Part shown: positions 23,649 through 35,067 of the stretch, piece by piece
How positions within the stretch are numbered: position 1 is the first letter of the stretch
Layout of the letters: each line of letters starts with the position of its first letter
DNA from: Puccinellia tenuiflora
Taxonomy: Eukaryota > Streptophyta > Magnoliopsida > Poales > Poaceae
Length of the DNA: 64,000 nt
Reading direction: 5' to 3'
Assembly: GCA_012064385.1 (NCBI GenBank)
Contig: QRDG01000065.1
Coordinates: 334,358 to 398,357 of the forward strand
The notes under the pieces: generated by a model
The model's database searches: none
Seen by the model: only the letters and a program-made list of their open reading frames with translations
What the model was told of the DNA's origin: nothing
Program-made: the position numbers and the translations under genes

Positions 23649-25733
23649 GTATCACCTCGTCGATCGTCTTGGGGTCCGCGGGGCGGCCGGCCACGTCGGT
23701 GACATGGAAGACGTTCACCGCCATGTCGCCCGTGGTGGTGATCTCCGCGTGCGTCACCGAGAGGCTGTTCTCCCGGAAGACGCGCGTCACGTAGGCGAGC
23801 AGCCCGCGCCGGTCCTTGATGCACAGCTCCAGCCTCACGCCCTGCCAAGATAGATAGCGTTAGATGGACGTCGACGGAGTTTCGGCCGAACACATGGCGC
23901 CATGGCGGTGAAGTGGAAAGTTTGGCGAAAAGGACTTGGTGGGAGTGGGGATCTTGGAAGGGGAATTGGGTGCGCTTTTTTGTCCGGTCAGGGTGGCGTG
24001 GCATGGAGGGCAAGGAAAGGAGATATTCAGTGGGACGGACGGACGTACCTCGGATGCGCGCCTCTCGATCGCCGCTTGCAAGCATTGGATCACCCGCCGC
24101 CGCTCCGCCTCCGAGCTGATTGGCCGGCCGTCTAACCGCCTGATGTAGAATTCCTGCGGCGAAGGCAAAGAAAAACGGAAATCAGATTAACACTCGCTTA
24201 GATTGACTCAAATTCAGAGTATGCTTGTTTAAAAAGGACTCAAATTCAGAGCAGGTACAGAGTTAATGGAAATGGATGTAGCAGGAATTTATAAAAAGCC
24301 TATATAATCTGAATTTAGTAGGAGATGAACATTTCGGTGAGGTCTTAGTTTATCATGCCTGAAGAAATTGCATCGTTAAGAGATAGTATATTAGTGTGAT
24401 GCGATCAGGCAAAAGCGTAATCCAAGTATTCAATTTGAACTGTTCCCCACTCTGATACTCCGTACTAGTTTGGAGCAAACGTAAGAACCGTGATCAAATG
24501 AAATTAAGGCAAAGAAACATCTTGGAAGCCCAAACCAAGAACTAGGGAGATTGAAATTGCAAAGACGCCCCAAAATTAGCCCAAGATATAATAACATTGA
24601 GAAAATCGAGAGCTTCCCCAAATATGCAGGCAGCACAATCTGTTCCCCTAAATATCTTGTAATTGATCGATTGAACAAGAAGGAGCTAGAAGGCTCACCT
24701 GCTGCGCGTGATCGCCGTCGGTGTCAAACGTGCCGTGGTACACCACGTAATCCAGGTCCGTCAGGGTGCAGACGACGTCGAACAGCAGCTTGGGCCGGTC
24801 GCGGCAGCTGACGGTGACCACCGAGTACCCCCTCTCGCCCCACTCCTGCACGGCCACCGCCGACCCTTCCGCCCCGCAAGAGCGGCTGTCGGCCTCCCTG
24901 TCCTCGTTGAGCAGCTGGTGGAGCCTCCGGTCGAGGTTACCCACCGCGGCCGGGTCGACCAGGACCGTCCTTGCGCCGCGCGCGCCGCCGCGGAGGACGT
25001 GCCTGAGCCGGGACTCGATGCGCCTGATCCGGGCCGCGTCGTGGATGGGCGCGCCGGTGTCCTCGTCGCGGACGAACACCAGGGCGGCGACGCGGCCCCC
25101 GTGCGTCCACGCCTTGGCGTCGACGGTGCCGCACCGCAGGTCGTGCAGCACGGCGAAGACCTCGGAGAGGAGGCCCGGGCGGTCGACGCCGATGAGCTCG
25201 AGCAGGCAGAGCCTCTCCTTGGCCGCCGGTGGCGAATCGCACCTCGGGAACGCGTCGGCGGTGGCGGCGGAGAGCGCGGACTCGACGCGCGCGAGCAGCT
25301 CGTCGGTGGCGGCGGAGAGCGCGGACTCGACGCGCCGGAGCAGCTCGTCGGTGTCGGCGACCTTGCGGCCCGCGGCGTCGGTGACGTGGAAGACGTCCAT
25401 GAACCAGCGGCCGTCGTCGGAGGAGATGTACCCCTTGCGGACGCAGACGCCGTGGTCGGAGAGCGCCGCCACCGCGTCCAGCAGCACGCCGTGCTTCCGC
25501 GCGCTGTGCACCTGCACCAGCGTCGCCGTCTCGCACAGCCCGTTGTCCACCACCACCCTGCGCGCGGAGGAACCAAGAAACGCTCACCGGACCGCTCGAA
25601 ATCGATGCAAAGAACCAAGAATCGAACGAAATGGGGAATAATAATCCCCCACGTATGGTATGCCCACTCACCTCGGGGTGTTCATACGGCGCACGAAGAG
25701 CTCGTAGACCTCGGAGGGGTGGTACCGCTCCAT
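23488..25733 (-). CDS. ACT domain-repeat protein (ACR family), 459 aa, 4 exons
   Basis: Plant ACR proteins are cytosolic or nuclear regulators made of four ACT ligand-binding folds, related to bacterial GlnD and thought to sense amino acids or nitrogen status. Exons in transcription order: 25733-25672, 25557-24699, 24153-24049, 23841-23488; GT-AG throughout, 1380 nt in frame. The protein starts MERYHPSEVYELFVRRMN. ACT-like units with the FHVTD/RPGLL-type motifs fall near residues 33-82, 137-185, 264-316 and 343-398 (ELIGVDRPGLLSEVF; KDRRGLLAYVTRVF; VNVFHVTDVAGRP). Length and exon layout fit the family. Oddities are a 15-residue tandem repeat between ACT1 and ACT2 and a duplicated 3' end. I recognise the family but do not assign a numbered ACR orthologue. 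The large opposite-strand open frames over exon 2 come from high GC. Confidence 0.93.
25261..25350 (-). repeat. 45-bp tandem duplication inside ACR exon 2
   Basis: Two 45-bp units (25261-25305, 25306-25350) differ at a few positions. They encode DELLRRVESALSAAT followed by DELLARVESALSAAT, inserted after the first ACT unit. The duplication is in frame and predicted to extend a helix. It is probably recent given the near identity. Confidence 0.95.
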
Positions 25734-27164
25734 GGCCGGAAAACCGATCGATCGCCGCGCCGCCGCTGCTGCCGCCGTTCCTCTCCTCCGTCCGGCGCTT
25801 CGGTTTCCGGACTCCCGCGACGGTTTCTTGCGCTCCTCGCCCCCTTTTGCCCCGTTTGGGACAGGACAGCGGCGAAGGAGGTTTCGGTTCGGTGGGACGG
25901 AGCGGTTCGGAAATCAAGAAATGGGGTGTGGAGACGGACAGACGGTGGGTTTTGGGTGCTCGCCGGTTGGATTAGTTGGTTTTGTGTGTGGGGTGTGGTG
26001 GCTCGCCGGTGTTGTCTCGGTCAGCGTCGCCTAAAACGGGCGGAGAAAATTAGGTCCCAAATCTTGGCGTGGATTTGGTGTGTGAGTCAAACGGCGGTCG
26101 CTGGCGAGGACCGGGCAAATGCAACTTACACTCACTACTCGGGGTTGGACTTGGACCGATACAATAGAACGGAACCGGGAGCAGAGCAATGCTAGTGGTA
26201 TTTGTAGGAGATCCCAACCGACCGACTCACTGACAGTGCCGTGGAAAGAGGATCATCCCCGGCAGTGGCCCACGCGTGGCCTGCCACCCGTCCACCACGT
26301 ATGCACGGCGCCCCTTTTCAGATTCCTTCTTGCGTCTGGCTGCAAACTTTGCTCCAGGGAGGTACGTACTACGCTACTAACTCTGCTGAGTACTACTAGT
26401 ACCACTATTGCTAGTCTGGATGTCAATATTAGTCTAATAGTATTAGTAGTGACCGTACTGCTAAGTTACTCTTACGTGCTTGACTACTTTCGTGAACCAT
26501 CGTTATCGAACAAGAATTAGACCCAACAAACAAACAAACAAACAAACATTGAACGCCTGAACCTTCGTCGAAACACTGACTTAAAAATGCAGAATTTCGG
26601 CTAGCTTCACGAGCATGGCAAGTTACGCATCCGCCTTATTCTGGGGCTTTTGTCTTCACAGCCTATTTCGAGGGGCTACGGAGGCACAGCGAAAGCGGCT
26701 TTGGTTTGGCGAGACGAGGAAAGCCGCGGCGGCACCGACCCGGGTCTAAGAATCGCGTTCAGACTGGGGGATTGGATGCCGAAACGCGGAGCTCGTTCAC
26801 ACCTGCCATGCCCATCAGCCCATGATGCCACAGCTTTGCACGCACACGCGTAGGCAGGCGGCGACTGGTCCACCTCCACCGAACCGTAGGCCCCGTCACG
26901 TAGTATCTCTTCGGACGTGTCGCTGATCGTTGGCTTGCGATCCAAGCTAACCGTTACCCGGTGGAAGCCCAACAACTTTTTTCTCGCTCTCGAAGCTGTC
27001 GTGGCCGAAAGGATTCGCCGCTCAATAATGATCCGTATGTTCGTTAGGTCGACTTAACCACGAATTACACCACGTGCGCAGCAGGACATTTCAGTCACGA
27101 TGCACGGAAATCCACCTATGGAAATAACCTCTTGTCACAGTATATACACCGTCGTATCCGAAAA
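25734..27164. other. ACR promoter side and intergenic spacer
   Basis: The first few hundred bases are the ACR 5' flank and UTR (transcribed leftwards). A short microsatellite of CAAA units occurs near 26527-26548. No gene is recognised. Confidence 0.5.
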
Positions 27165-27990
27165 AAGTGCGGGCTCCAGAGATCTAGTCATCTTTCATTT
27201 TAAAATATTTAAAAACCATATTTACATGTTTAAAAAATTCTAAACATAGCCAATACATTTATTTATTTATTCAAGAGATACAAATTTATATACAACCTTT
27301 GTAACAACGTATTGTTAAAATCTAGTCCAGACATCAAGAATGCTCACAACTAAAAAGAAAAGAAAAATACCCCTACACTAATCAATCACCTGCAGCAAAT
27401 CGAAACAACCAATACGTCACTCAGAACTACAGAACGGGTTCTCCAAAAGCGACGTCTCCAAGAGGGGAACAGTACACGTCCGTCATCGTTGCCCAATCAA
27501 AGATTATAGCTTTTCACCCATGAGAGAGTTCGAACACTCCAGCAATGTCTTCAGCAATGATCGCCACTGTCAGGTACAACCAATAGAACCCAGACCTAAG
27601 GTTTTCACCCTGAAAATGGAGACCGAGTAACCGAAAAGCACCACCAAACTGAAGTCCCCGAGTGCTGCCATCGAGGATTTCGAGGCCGCTATTGCAAAGT
27701 ACCAATGATACATTCTACCGGCATGGAAAATCGCAATACAAAATTATTTATATTATGGGCTACACAAAAATGACAAAATCTGGAAAAAAATTGGAGATTT
27801 TAAAATATTCATACTCAGATCCACAGTTTTGTTATTTTGTGTAGATTAGAATACAAAGTATTTGAACTAATATTTTGCATGTATGTGGGATACACCAATA
27901 GCTACACCAGGATTTTTTTTTTGAAACTTGTAAATATGATTTTCATTTTTTAAAATAATAGGATCACTAGAGCTCGGGAGCTAGAAATCA
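27165..27990. mobile_element. inverted-repeat DNA transposon remnant
   Basis: The left end (about 27168-27235: GGCTCCAGAGATCTAGTCATC, then TTCATTTTAAAATATTT and CATATTTACATGTTT) is matched by the reverse complement of the right end (about 27905-27985: GAGCTCTAGTGATCC, TTTTAAAAAATGAAAATC, CATATTTACAAGTTT). It is therefore a ~0.8 kb element with long imperfect terminal inverted repeats. The interior is non-repetitive, with a 63-codon open frame on the - strand (27705-27514) of unknown origin. No target duplication was clear, so the superfamily is not assigned. Confidence 0.65.
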
Positions 27991-30207
27991 CCACTCTTTT
28001 GTATCCTCTTGCGCTTGGAACCATGACAAGGTTTACATTTTAGGAAATTATATTCTCCCAACATTGAGTATTTGACATTATTAGTACCTTGTAGTGGGGG
28101 GAATCAGAGTAAAACATGGTGATTTTTTTTGGAACTGGGCATGCACCAAACTAGCAATATTTGGGCCTAAACCTGAGGGACAGGGAAGCTTACTGACACA
28201 TTTGCATAACAATTCCATCTAAATTTCCACCTAATAAACCGTCTGATCGCGTTAGTTTGAAACTTTAGCTAAACCCCTACCCTAACCGAGACCCGTGGTG
28301 GAACATAGCATCAACAGATCAACCGCGGCGAGGGAGAAGTCACATACCGCATCGCGGGTTTTTGTCCCATCTTTGGTAGTGAGGACCATCTTCCATGGCC
28401 GCGTGCGAGGGAGAAGTCACATACCGCATCCGTTGAATGTTCTACTCTGATCAATTAGGGAATATCTGGAGACGGAGAGGTAAGACCAAAATTTAATCAA
28501 TATGAAAAACACGATCTTTTTTATGAACTTCCACCGGCACTGCTAAGTTGAGGACCCATACTAATTTTACGGTCCCAACGGGATTGTTTGTAAAATCCTA
28601 GTCCATCATGTGCAGTCAGGCGTCTGTTTCGAATTGTCTTGACCTCTTAACAACAATTTGCACCACGAGACAACATTTTGCAAGTAGTTTGAAAAATTAT
28701 TTGTAACTTTTGTGTTATTACATCAAAAATAAACAATCAAAAATGGGACAAGACTGCGGGTAATTCGAAAAACAGTAGTAGAACATTCAAACAATATATT
28801 GATTAATTGACTGACTATACACCGCAGCTATGCTCTCCCTTGTGGGCTTGTGGCTTTGTTAGCTGTGACGGAGGCTGATCCACATTAATCATAGGGTAGT
28901 TGGGAGAAATCTAGAAGGTTATTTTTTCTCTTGAAATGATGTGTGTTGTCCTTTCCGCACATGCTAGCTATTTTCTTGCAAAACTTTCTTGGGTCCTCCG
29001 CAACTCCCACTATTTATCAGTGCACAACGTTCTGAATCTTAATTTCAAACGAGAGCAGGTGCGAAACCGAGAAAACATAGCATGTGGCCTTTTTTCTTGT
29101 GGTACTACTACGTTATGAAGGTCCATTTACAATTGATGGCACGCTGTTTGGTAATACTGTGCCGTAACAGATCTGGCATGTGTTTCTTTTTTTAGCGAGG
29201 GAGTAACAAGGTGAGAAACAGCTTCGTTGGTAACGTGGACATGTTTACTACTAGTAGCTGCAGGCTTTTCGATCCGCTGGCGTGGTAAGTTGCGAAACAA
29301 AGCTTTTTGCGCGTGCAAGCACCCCGGCCTGCCTTGGCAAGTTAATCGCCCGAAGTGGATGATACGATCGGCGATCAAGAGAGGGGGACGGAAGTAAAAT
29401 GCAAATCCCCGGTTGCGGTGTGCTTACGGGCATGTGAGGAAGAATGGTGTACGTGTGGTGTGTGCACGATCAATCACCGCTGCGGTACGGACACATGGGA
29501 GGGACAGCGCGTCCTCCGCATGTGCGGGGCTCTCACAACGCGTGTCGGTCGGTCGGTCGGTCGTCACGTGAGCCGCGGCGCCAGAGACGCATCCGGCATG
29601 TGCGCGGCAGGGCAGCGCCAGCGACGCGTTCCATGTGATGAGTTGGGGTTCTCTCGGCGCGTGCGCTGTCGCGGTAATCCTTTCCCACGGCGCAGGAAAC
29701 CACGGCCGGACGGCGGCCGACTCCTGTCGCGCCGCCGCCTCGGTGGAGGCCGGATGTGGCGGAGGCTTTGCTTGTACAGTACTCCATGTGACCAAGGGAA
29801 CCGACGGCTGGGATGGTGGGCGGCCGACCCCCTCCGCCGATTCCGGTTCGATCGGCGCAAGGCCGCCCCTCCATGTGATGTGCCGCGCGCATTACTTCTT
29901 AAGTAATTAATAATAATTATCGGGGTGATCACGCAAATTCCATCCCCCGAATTTGCTAGTGCGAGCATTACTAGTAGTACGCTAATTAAGGAATCGGATA
30001 CGTGCTTGATCACTAACGATTTCGGAGAGAGATTCGCAAAAGAAAAAAAAAAACTAATGATTCTGAGATAAGCGTGCGCTGCGGCCGCTAGATCCTCCGC
30101 GATCTAGGAGGATCGCGACGTACTAAAAAAAAGCCGACGATCTCGGTCCACTTCTGCAAGTCACGGGCGTACGTACCAATACATTTTAGGTTATTATTAC
30201 TCGTAGT
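27991..30207. other. intergenic, no gene supported
   Basis: AT-rich up to about 29300, with an internal repeat of GAGGGAGAAGTCACATACCG (about 28330 and 28410). GC-rich from about 29430 to 29900, with overlapping open frames on both strands and a short GGTC run near 29548. No frame shows a domain or splice structure. Confidence 0.45.
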
Positions 30208-31962
30208 TCGAAGCGATGGTGGCACGACTGACTTGGATGCTTTGATTAGAGAAAGGAAGCACGAGGTGGTACGGTTCGCGTTCGCGTTCGCTTTCGGTTA
30301 GGCGGTGGTGTCTGCCCAACAGCGCTGCTTCTAAGATCCGCTTTTCTCGGGATTAAGTAACTTTCACCCTAACGACGAAGCGCTTCGTATACAGTATATA
30401 GTAAAGAAAAAACCAAGTAGACTGTCTGGTGAGAGTCAGTGAGTGTTACCACGCGGAGTTGGTAAATTGTCTGTTCACCAACCTGTCTACTGTACTAGCA
30501 CGACTCGTCTCGGTGATGGTCTCGGGCGTGATGGTAAAATCAACTAATCGTCGTGTCATCCTGTGGATATTTGGCGTGCGTTTGCATTTTTGAATTTCGT
30601 GCATGGCTAGTTGTACTGATTTCGACCACGTATCTGCTTGGTCGTCACGAGCAGCCGTGGTGCCAGCTGTGCAACTGTGCAAGTTAGGCAATGGTACGTG
30701 GTAGATTCAGGCGGGAACTGATTCTTGCGCTGCAGCTGGAATGAATGGGTTCGCATCGAATCCGATCCAGGCACAGGTGCGGGAGTAGTGAAAGGCACGG
30801 CAAGGCCCACTCGATACACGTTTGATTCGATCGGGGTAGTCGGGCCAATGCCATCGGAATGAATATATATGTCTTGCTCTCTTTCCATTCATTTCTCTAA
30901 CCCCCTGTTTGGATGCACTGAATTGAGCTCCGAATTGAATTGGCAATGGAACACCAAATCAACCAATTCAATGGAATACCACAATTGTTGTTTGGATGCG
31001 CATAGTATTCATCTGTAGAATCAAAAGAGCAATGGAATTCTAAATCCTGTTTGGATGCACATTGTGTGGAATTGAATTGCTTTTGACTTTGAACAATATA
31101 AACAGTGTAATATGAGAATGAAATATACAGAATGCTATTTTTTCACATAATAATCTTTTTCTTATTTCCTTTTTTCTTTTCTCCTTTTATTTCTTTCCTT
31201 TTTCTTTGCTGGGACGCTCGGGGACGGGAGGGCGCAGCTGGGAGCATCGCCGGATCGTGGAGCTGCTGCAGATGAACTCGATCCCGTGAGGTAGCACTGG
31301 CGGCCCGGGAAGAACTCGCATGGGTAGCGAGGAGGATTCGCGTCGGGAGCGAGCAGGACTCGCGCCGTAGCAGATCTGGACCAGCTCGGCAGTGGCGGCT
31401 CCTGGACGTGAGCTTGGGACGGGCGCGAGCAGAGGACGACGAGAATCGACCTGGGGCGGCGGCGGCAGTCGGTCTTGGCGACGGAGGCCGAGAAGAGGCC
31501 GTTCTAGGGTTAGGGTTGGGGAGGAGGCAGCCAGGGCGAAAGTGAGGAAGGGGAAGAGGAAGGGAAAGGGAAGAGGAAGGCGGCGGAGGGCGAGGAAGGG
31601 GAGAGGGCAGGCGGCGGAGCTTACCTGGCGGCGCCGCCGCGGAGCTCACCGGCGAGGGCGACAAACAGAGGAGCGGGCGAGGGCGACGAACAGAGGAGCG
31701 GGCGAGAGAGAAGAGAAGAGCCAATTCAGAGCCAATACGGACCTCTGGACCTCTGAATTGAGCGGTGCGTTAAGTTGCCCCGTGGGGGGGTACACGCGGA
31801 ATTGGCCCGTGATTCCAGAACCCAATACATAGCACATCCAAACAGCAGAATTGGGCCCTCAATTCCAGATTCCCCAATACCAAGTCCAATTCTAAGCATC
31901 CAAACACAGCGTAAGCCAACTACTCCTAGCTAAGCTGCAAAAGTCTGCAGAATTTCTGCTGC
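30208..31962. repeat. duplicated unit, copy 1 (split by PIF/Harbinger-like insert)
   Basis: Copy 1 of a ~0.7 kb unit consists of 30208-30900 plus 31915-31962. It matches copy 2 (34240-34300 plus 38425-39000) from CGAAGCGA.GGTGGCAC through CGTCGTGTCATCCTGTGGAT, GGAATGAATGGGTTCGCATC and ACACGTTTGATTCGATCG to AAGTCTGCAGAATTTCT. Open frames inside are not conserved cleanly between copies, so the unit looks non-coding or pseudogenic. Confidence 0.92.
30901..31911. mobile_element. PIF/Harbinger-like non-autonomous element with GC-rich cargo
   Basis: A 1011-bp insertion is flanked by TAA on both sides (30898-30900 and 31912-31914). Its ends are rich in the word GTTTGGATGC and its complement GCATCCAAACA. 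The sister copy at about 38955 shows the empty site (CTCTCAGCCAAC), which proves the insertion. The 3-bp TWA target fits PIF/Harbinger. The interior (31143-31724) is very GC-rich, with a 193-codon open frame on the - strand of low complexity (Ser/Pro/Arg). No transposase is present, so it is non-autonomous. Confidence 0.82.
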
Positions 31963-31964
31963 AA

Positions 31965-32610
31965 TAGTGACACCACATCACGGTGGACCCTATCTCTCAG
32001 TTTATATTTATAGTTCAGTTCTCGATTATTAAAATTGAGTTTAAATTTTTTTATTGAATATATACATATGTTTTGTACTTATCTATCAATTTTTTTGATG
32101 AAAACTAATAATACTCCCGGCTAAACAAAAAGAAAATTATGGTTGTGAAATACGAAAATAGTTTCATTTCCCCTCAAATTTGGGTCGACTAAAATACAAG
32201 ATATTTTTTTACAAAACTTATAGGGTGTGTACGATACGTACACGTAGTTGTATGTTTTACCCTTTCCTTTCTCCCACATGTTCCCCAACGGAGTAGTGAC
32301 ACCACCTCACGACGGACTCCGTTCAACTCACACTTTCTATTTATAGTTCATAGCTATTGAGTATTGAAATTGAGTTTTAAAAAAATTCCATTGGATATAT
32401 GCACATGTTTTGTATTTATCTGTCAAATTATCGGTGAAAACCTAATATTCCCAGCTACAAAACAATTGTGGATGTGGAAAAGGAAAAATAACCCCATTTC
32501 CCTTCAAAATTTCTCCTTTTTATGTAGAATAAAATACAATATTTTTTTTTTTACAAAGCTTCTAGAGTGCGTGCAAACGTACACGTAGTTGTATGTTTTT
32601 CAAAAAATTG
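31965..32610. repeat. ~310-bp local tandem duplication
   Basis: Two copies (about 31965-32262 and 32293-32610) share GTGACACCAC.TCACG, TATTTATAGTTCA, TTGAAATTGAGTTT-like sequence, ACACGTAGTTGTATGTTTT and the order of the rest. They are moderately diverged and show no coding. Confidence 0.8.
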
Positions 32611-32639
32611 AAACCTAGCTAGATATGTCATTTTGATTT

Positions 32640-34228
32640 TTTTTTTTTATAGAAGGATTTGCGGTTAGTTCGGAGCTACTGGCACTATCCGACAACTCTC
32701 TCCTTGATCCTTTCTCGGCCGACAACGTCCACCATAGCGTCGTGCAGCCTGTGTCACGCGACACCATTTTTCTCCCTCCGCTGCCCTCGAGCCGTATTCT
32801 AATGAAACCAACCGCCCCGTTGCAAATTTTACCCGTCTCTTAGCACACACCTTTGGCTCCGTCAAGCACGTGGGACTACAGGGCACCTCCTTCCCCAATT
32901 TTGCGCCTCAAGTCCATTGTCAACTTGCACGTCACATATGCTCCCCTCTGGTGGCTACCCAACGCCAGTGAGCTGAAGGACTTCCTACCTCCCTCGTAGT
33001 AGTTCCACATGAACACCCATGTCACCTCTAGCATCGGCCACCGCTATCATAGTTGTTGTTAGTGGTGCTCGACTCGGTGGTGGTGGCAACTACGGTTGAA
33101 ACCGTGAGCAACAATTCGATGGTGAATGGAGGTGGAAGGATGAGTTAGATGCCTCGTTGTTGGATGCCACCTAATTGCTGATAAAAAATTACGCGGGTAT
33201 TTATCTCTGTACTTTTTTCTGTGGTATATTTGCTTATCCCTCACTTGTATTCAGAGAACGAGCCAAATGTAAGCAAGTGCATGTTTGTATTTGGTAGATG
33301 GCTGGATGCGGACACTGGAAATGACCTATGTCTGCGTAGCCTCAGATGCAGTCATTGGAGTGCAGAAAGTCATGACCCATGAGTGTACAATGATAAAACA
33401 ACATGTGGTGTTGAACGTGTGGTGAACATGACATATGTTCAGAGATGTGCATTCCTACAATTAGATATATACTAAAGTCGTTGGTGGTATTCATGGCATT
33501 TATTTTTGTTTATATTTTATTTTATACAATCTCCATATGATGCATAGATTAATATGATGTAAACAGTCTAAGATCTCACTTTGCTCTATTTTTTGGTCAA
33601 TTATTTAGTGTTTATTTGTGGAATGTTCCTCTGTTTTTATATAGTATCAAATGTATTCGATGTAATTGATTTAAGTATGCCAGAACATAATCACGCCAAC
33701 CATTACTGATTTTCGGATAATTTATGTCAGAAAAGTCTACTTGATTTCATTATAATAAAGTCAATGACCTTCACTGTAGTACCTCGATGGCTAATCAAAT
33801 CTTGCTAATCTATATTTCTAAGTCTGTAATGTTTATCATATCGTACATTGTCTACAGATTGTCAGAACTTTGTTCAATTTATTTTTTGTTCAAATCATTA
33901 TAGAATCATGTACACTATTTAATTTGCATGATATTTCGTAATTGTGGTCCTATCCTGATTGTACAATTGAGTATCTGCAGAGCTTAGTATTTTTTTATGT
34001 AGGGTCATGCTCTCTCTGTTGAGAGGTGTACTCTTAACCTTGGTACAACTTACATAATTGTGTCCCTTCTCTACTTCTCTATGTCTATGCGAGGATGCTT
34101 GAATAACCGTGTTGTAAAAGAGTATTATTACTACTATTTTTTATATATGTTTCGTTAAAGAAGTCGTTTGTTCATCTATCGTCATTCGTATTAGAACGGA
34201 CGCGGCAACGCACGTCTTTTCCTTCTAG
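32640..34228 (+). mobile_element. possible Helitron (3' end seen, 5' end not found)
   Basis: The segment ends with a small hairpin-like GACGCGGCAACGCACGTC (34199-34216) followed by CTTCTAG and a host T at 34229. That is the form of Helitron 3' termini in grasses (hairpin plus CTRR, insertion between A and T). A GC-rich, gene-fragment-like stretch (about 32690-33130) followed by AT-rich sequence also suits a Helitron. I could not find a convincing TC 5' end, so the left edge is a guess. Confidence 0.4.
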
Positions 34229-34507
34229 TTTAGATTAAGTCGAAGCGACGGTGGCACAACTGCCTTGGTCCTTGGATCCTTTGATTTGAGAAAGCCTAGT
34301 CACTACGGGAATCCCACAAGACGCCGGCGGCCGGAAACCGTCGGCGTAGACCAGAAGGCCGTCGGCGTATAGATACGCCGACGGCGGCTATCGGCGTAGC
34401 GCCGCCGGCATTTCGGCCCGTCGGCGTATGTGTACCCCGTCGGCGTACGTGATGGTGGGACCCACAAGACGGCATCAGACCGTTCCGTCAATGCCGTCGA
34501 CGTATGA

Positions 34508-34820
34508 GTGCCGGTTATTTTTATTTTTTAATTTTTTTAATTCTTTTTATTTGAATTTCCAATTTTTTAACTTAGTCACATACTTAATCCTTAATTGCAT
34601 AGTTAATTATATGTCAAAGTACTTACCCTGGTCAAACTGTTCCGTCATTGCATCATACGCCGACGGCAATGCCGTCGGCGTATGAGTGTCGGTTATTTTT
34701 ATTTTTTAATTTTTTTAATTCTTTTTATTTGAATTTCGAATTATTTAACTTAGTCACATACTTAATTCTTAATTGCATAGTTAATTATATGTCAAAGTAC
34801 TTACCCTGGTCAAACTTCCC
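34508..34820 (+). repeat. ~180-bp tandem repeat in CACTA left arm
   Basis: CTTAGTCACATACTTAAT, TTGCATAGTTAATTATATG and TCAAAGTACTTACCCTGG occur twice, with a period of about 180 bp (34508-34634 and 34687-34818). Confidence 0.9.
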
Positions 34821-34823
34821 GTT

Positions 34824-34876
34824 CGGTCACCCATCCTCAGATTGCTCCAGCCCAAGCACGCTTAACTTTTGAGTTC
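34824..34876 (-). pseudogene. 5S rRNA-like fragment inside CACTA element
   Basis: Read on the - strand, this matches the 3' part of plant 5S rRNA. AAGTTAAGCGTGCTTGGGC (box A region) and AGGATGGGTGACC (box C region) are almost exact and correctly ordered and spaced; the segment between them is diverged. About 50 nt are recognisable. 5S internal promoters recruit TFIIIA and RNA polymerase III. This piece is too short and diverged to be a 5S gene and is more likely derived from a 5S pseudogene or a 5S-headed SINE. Confidence 0.7.
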
Positions 34877-35067
34877 CTTCCAAACTAGCTTCCGAATGAG
34901 AAATTAGAACTTACTGATATTAGTACCCTATCAATGATATTAACCCCTCGGTTATGATGTTACACTTTTTGTTGCTTAAATTTTAAAATTTGTTTTAGTA
35001 AAGTAACAATGATTATGTTATAGTATATTTCGAATAAATAACAATAAAATTAATTTTACTTTATTAT

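Noticed and set aside
24708..26195. 495-codon open frame on the + strand
   Set aside because: It lies opposite the GC-rich ACR exon 2, with Arg/Ala/Val-rich low-complexity translation; the - strand has the splice-consistent ACT protein.
29355..30013. Overlapping open frames of 90-180 codons on both strands
   Set aside because: GC-rich patch with no agreed strand, no domains and no splice sites that extend the frames.
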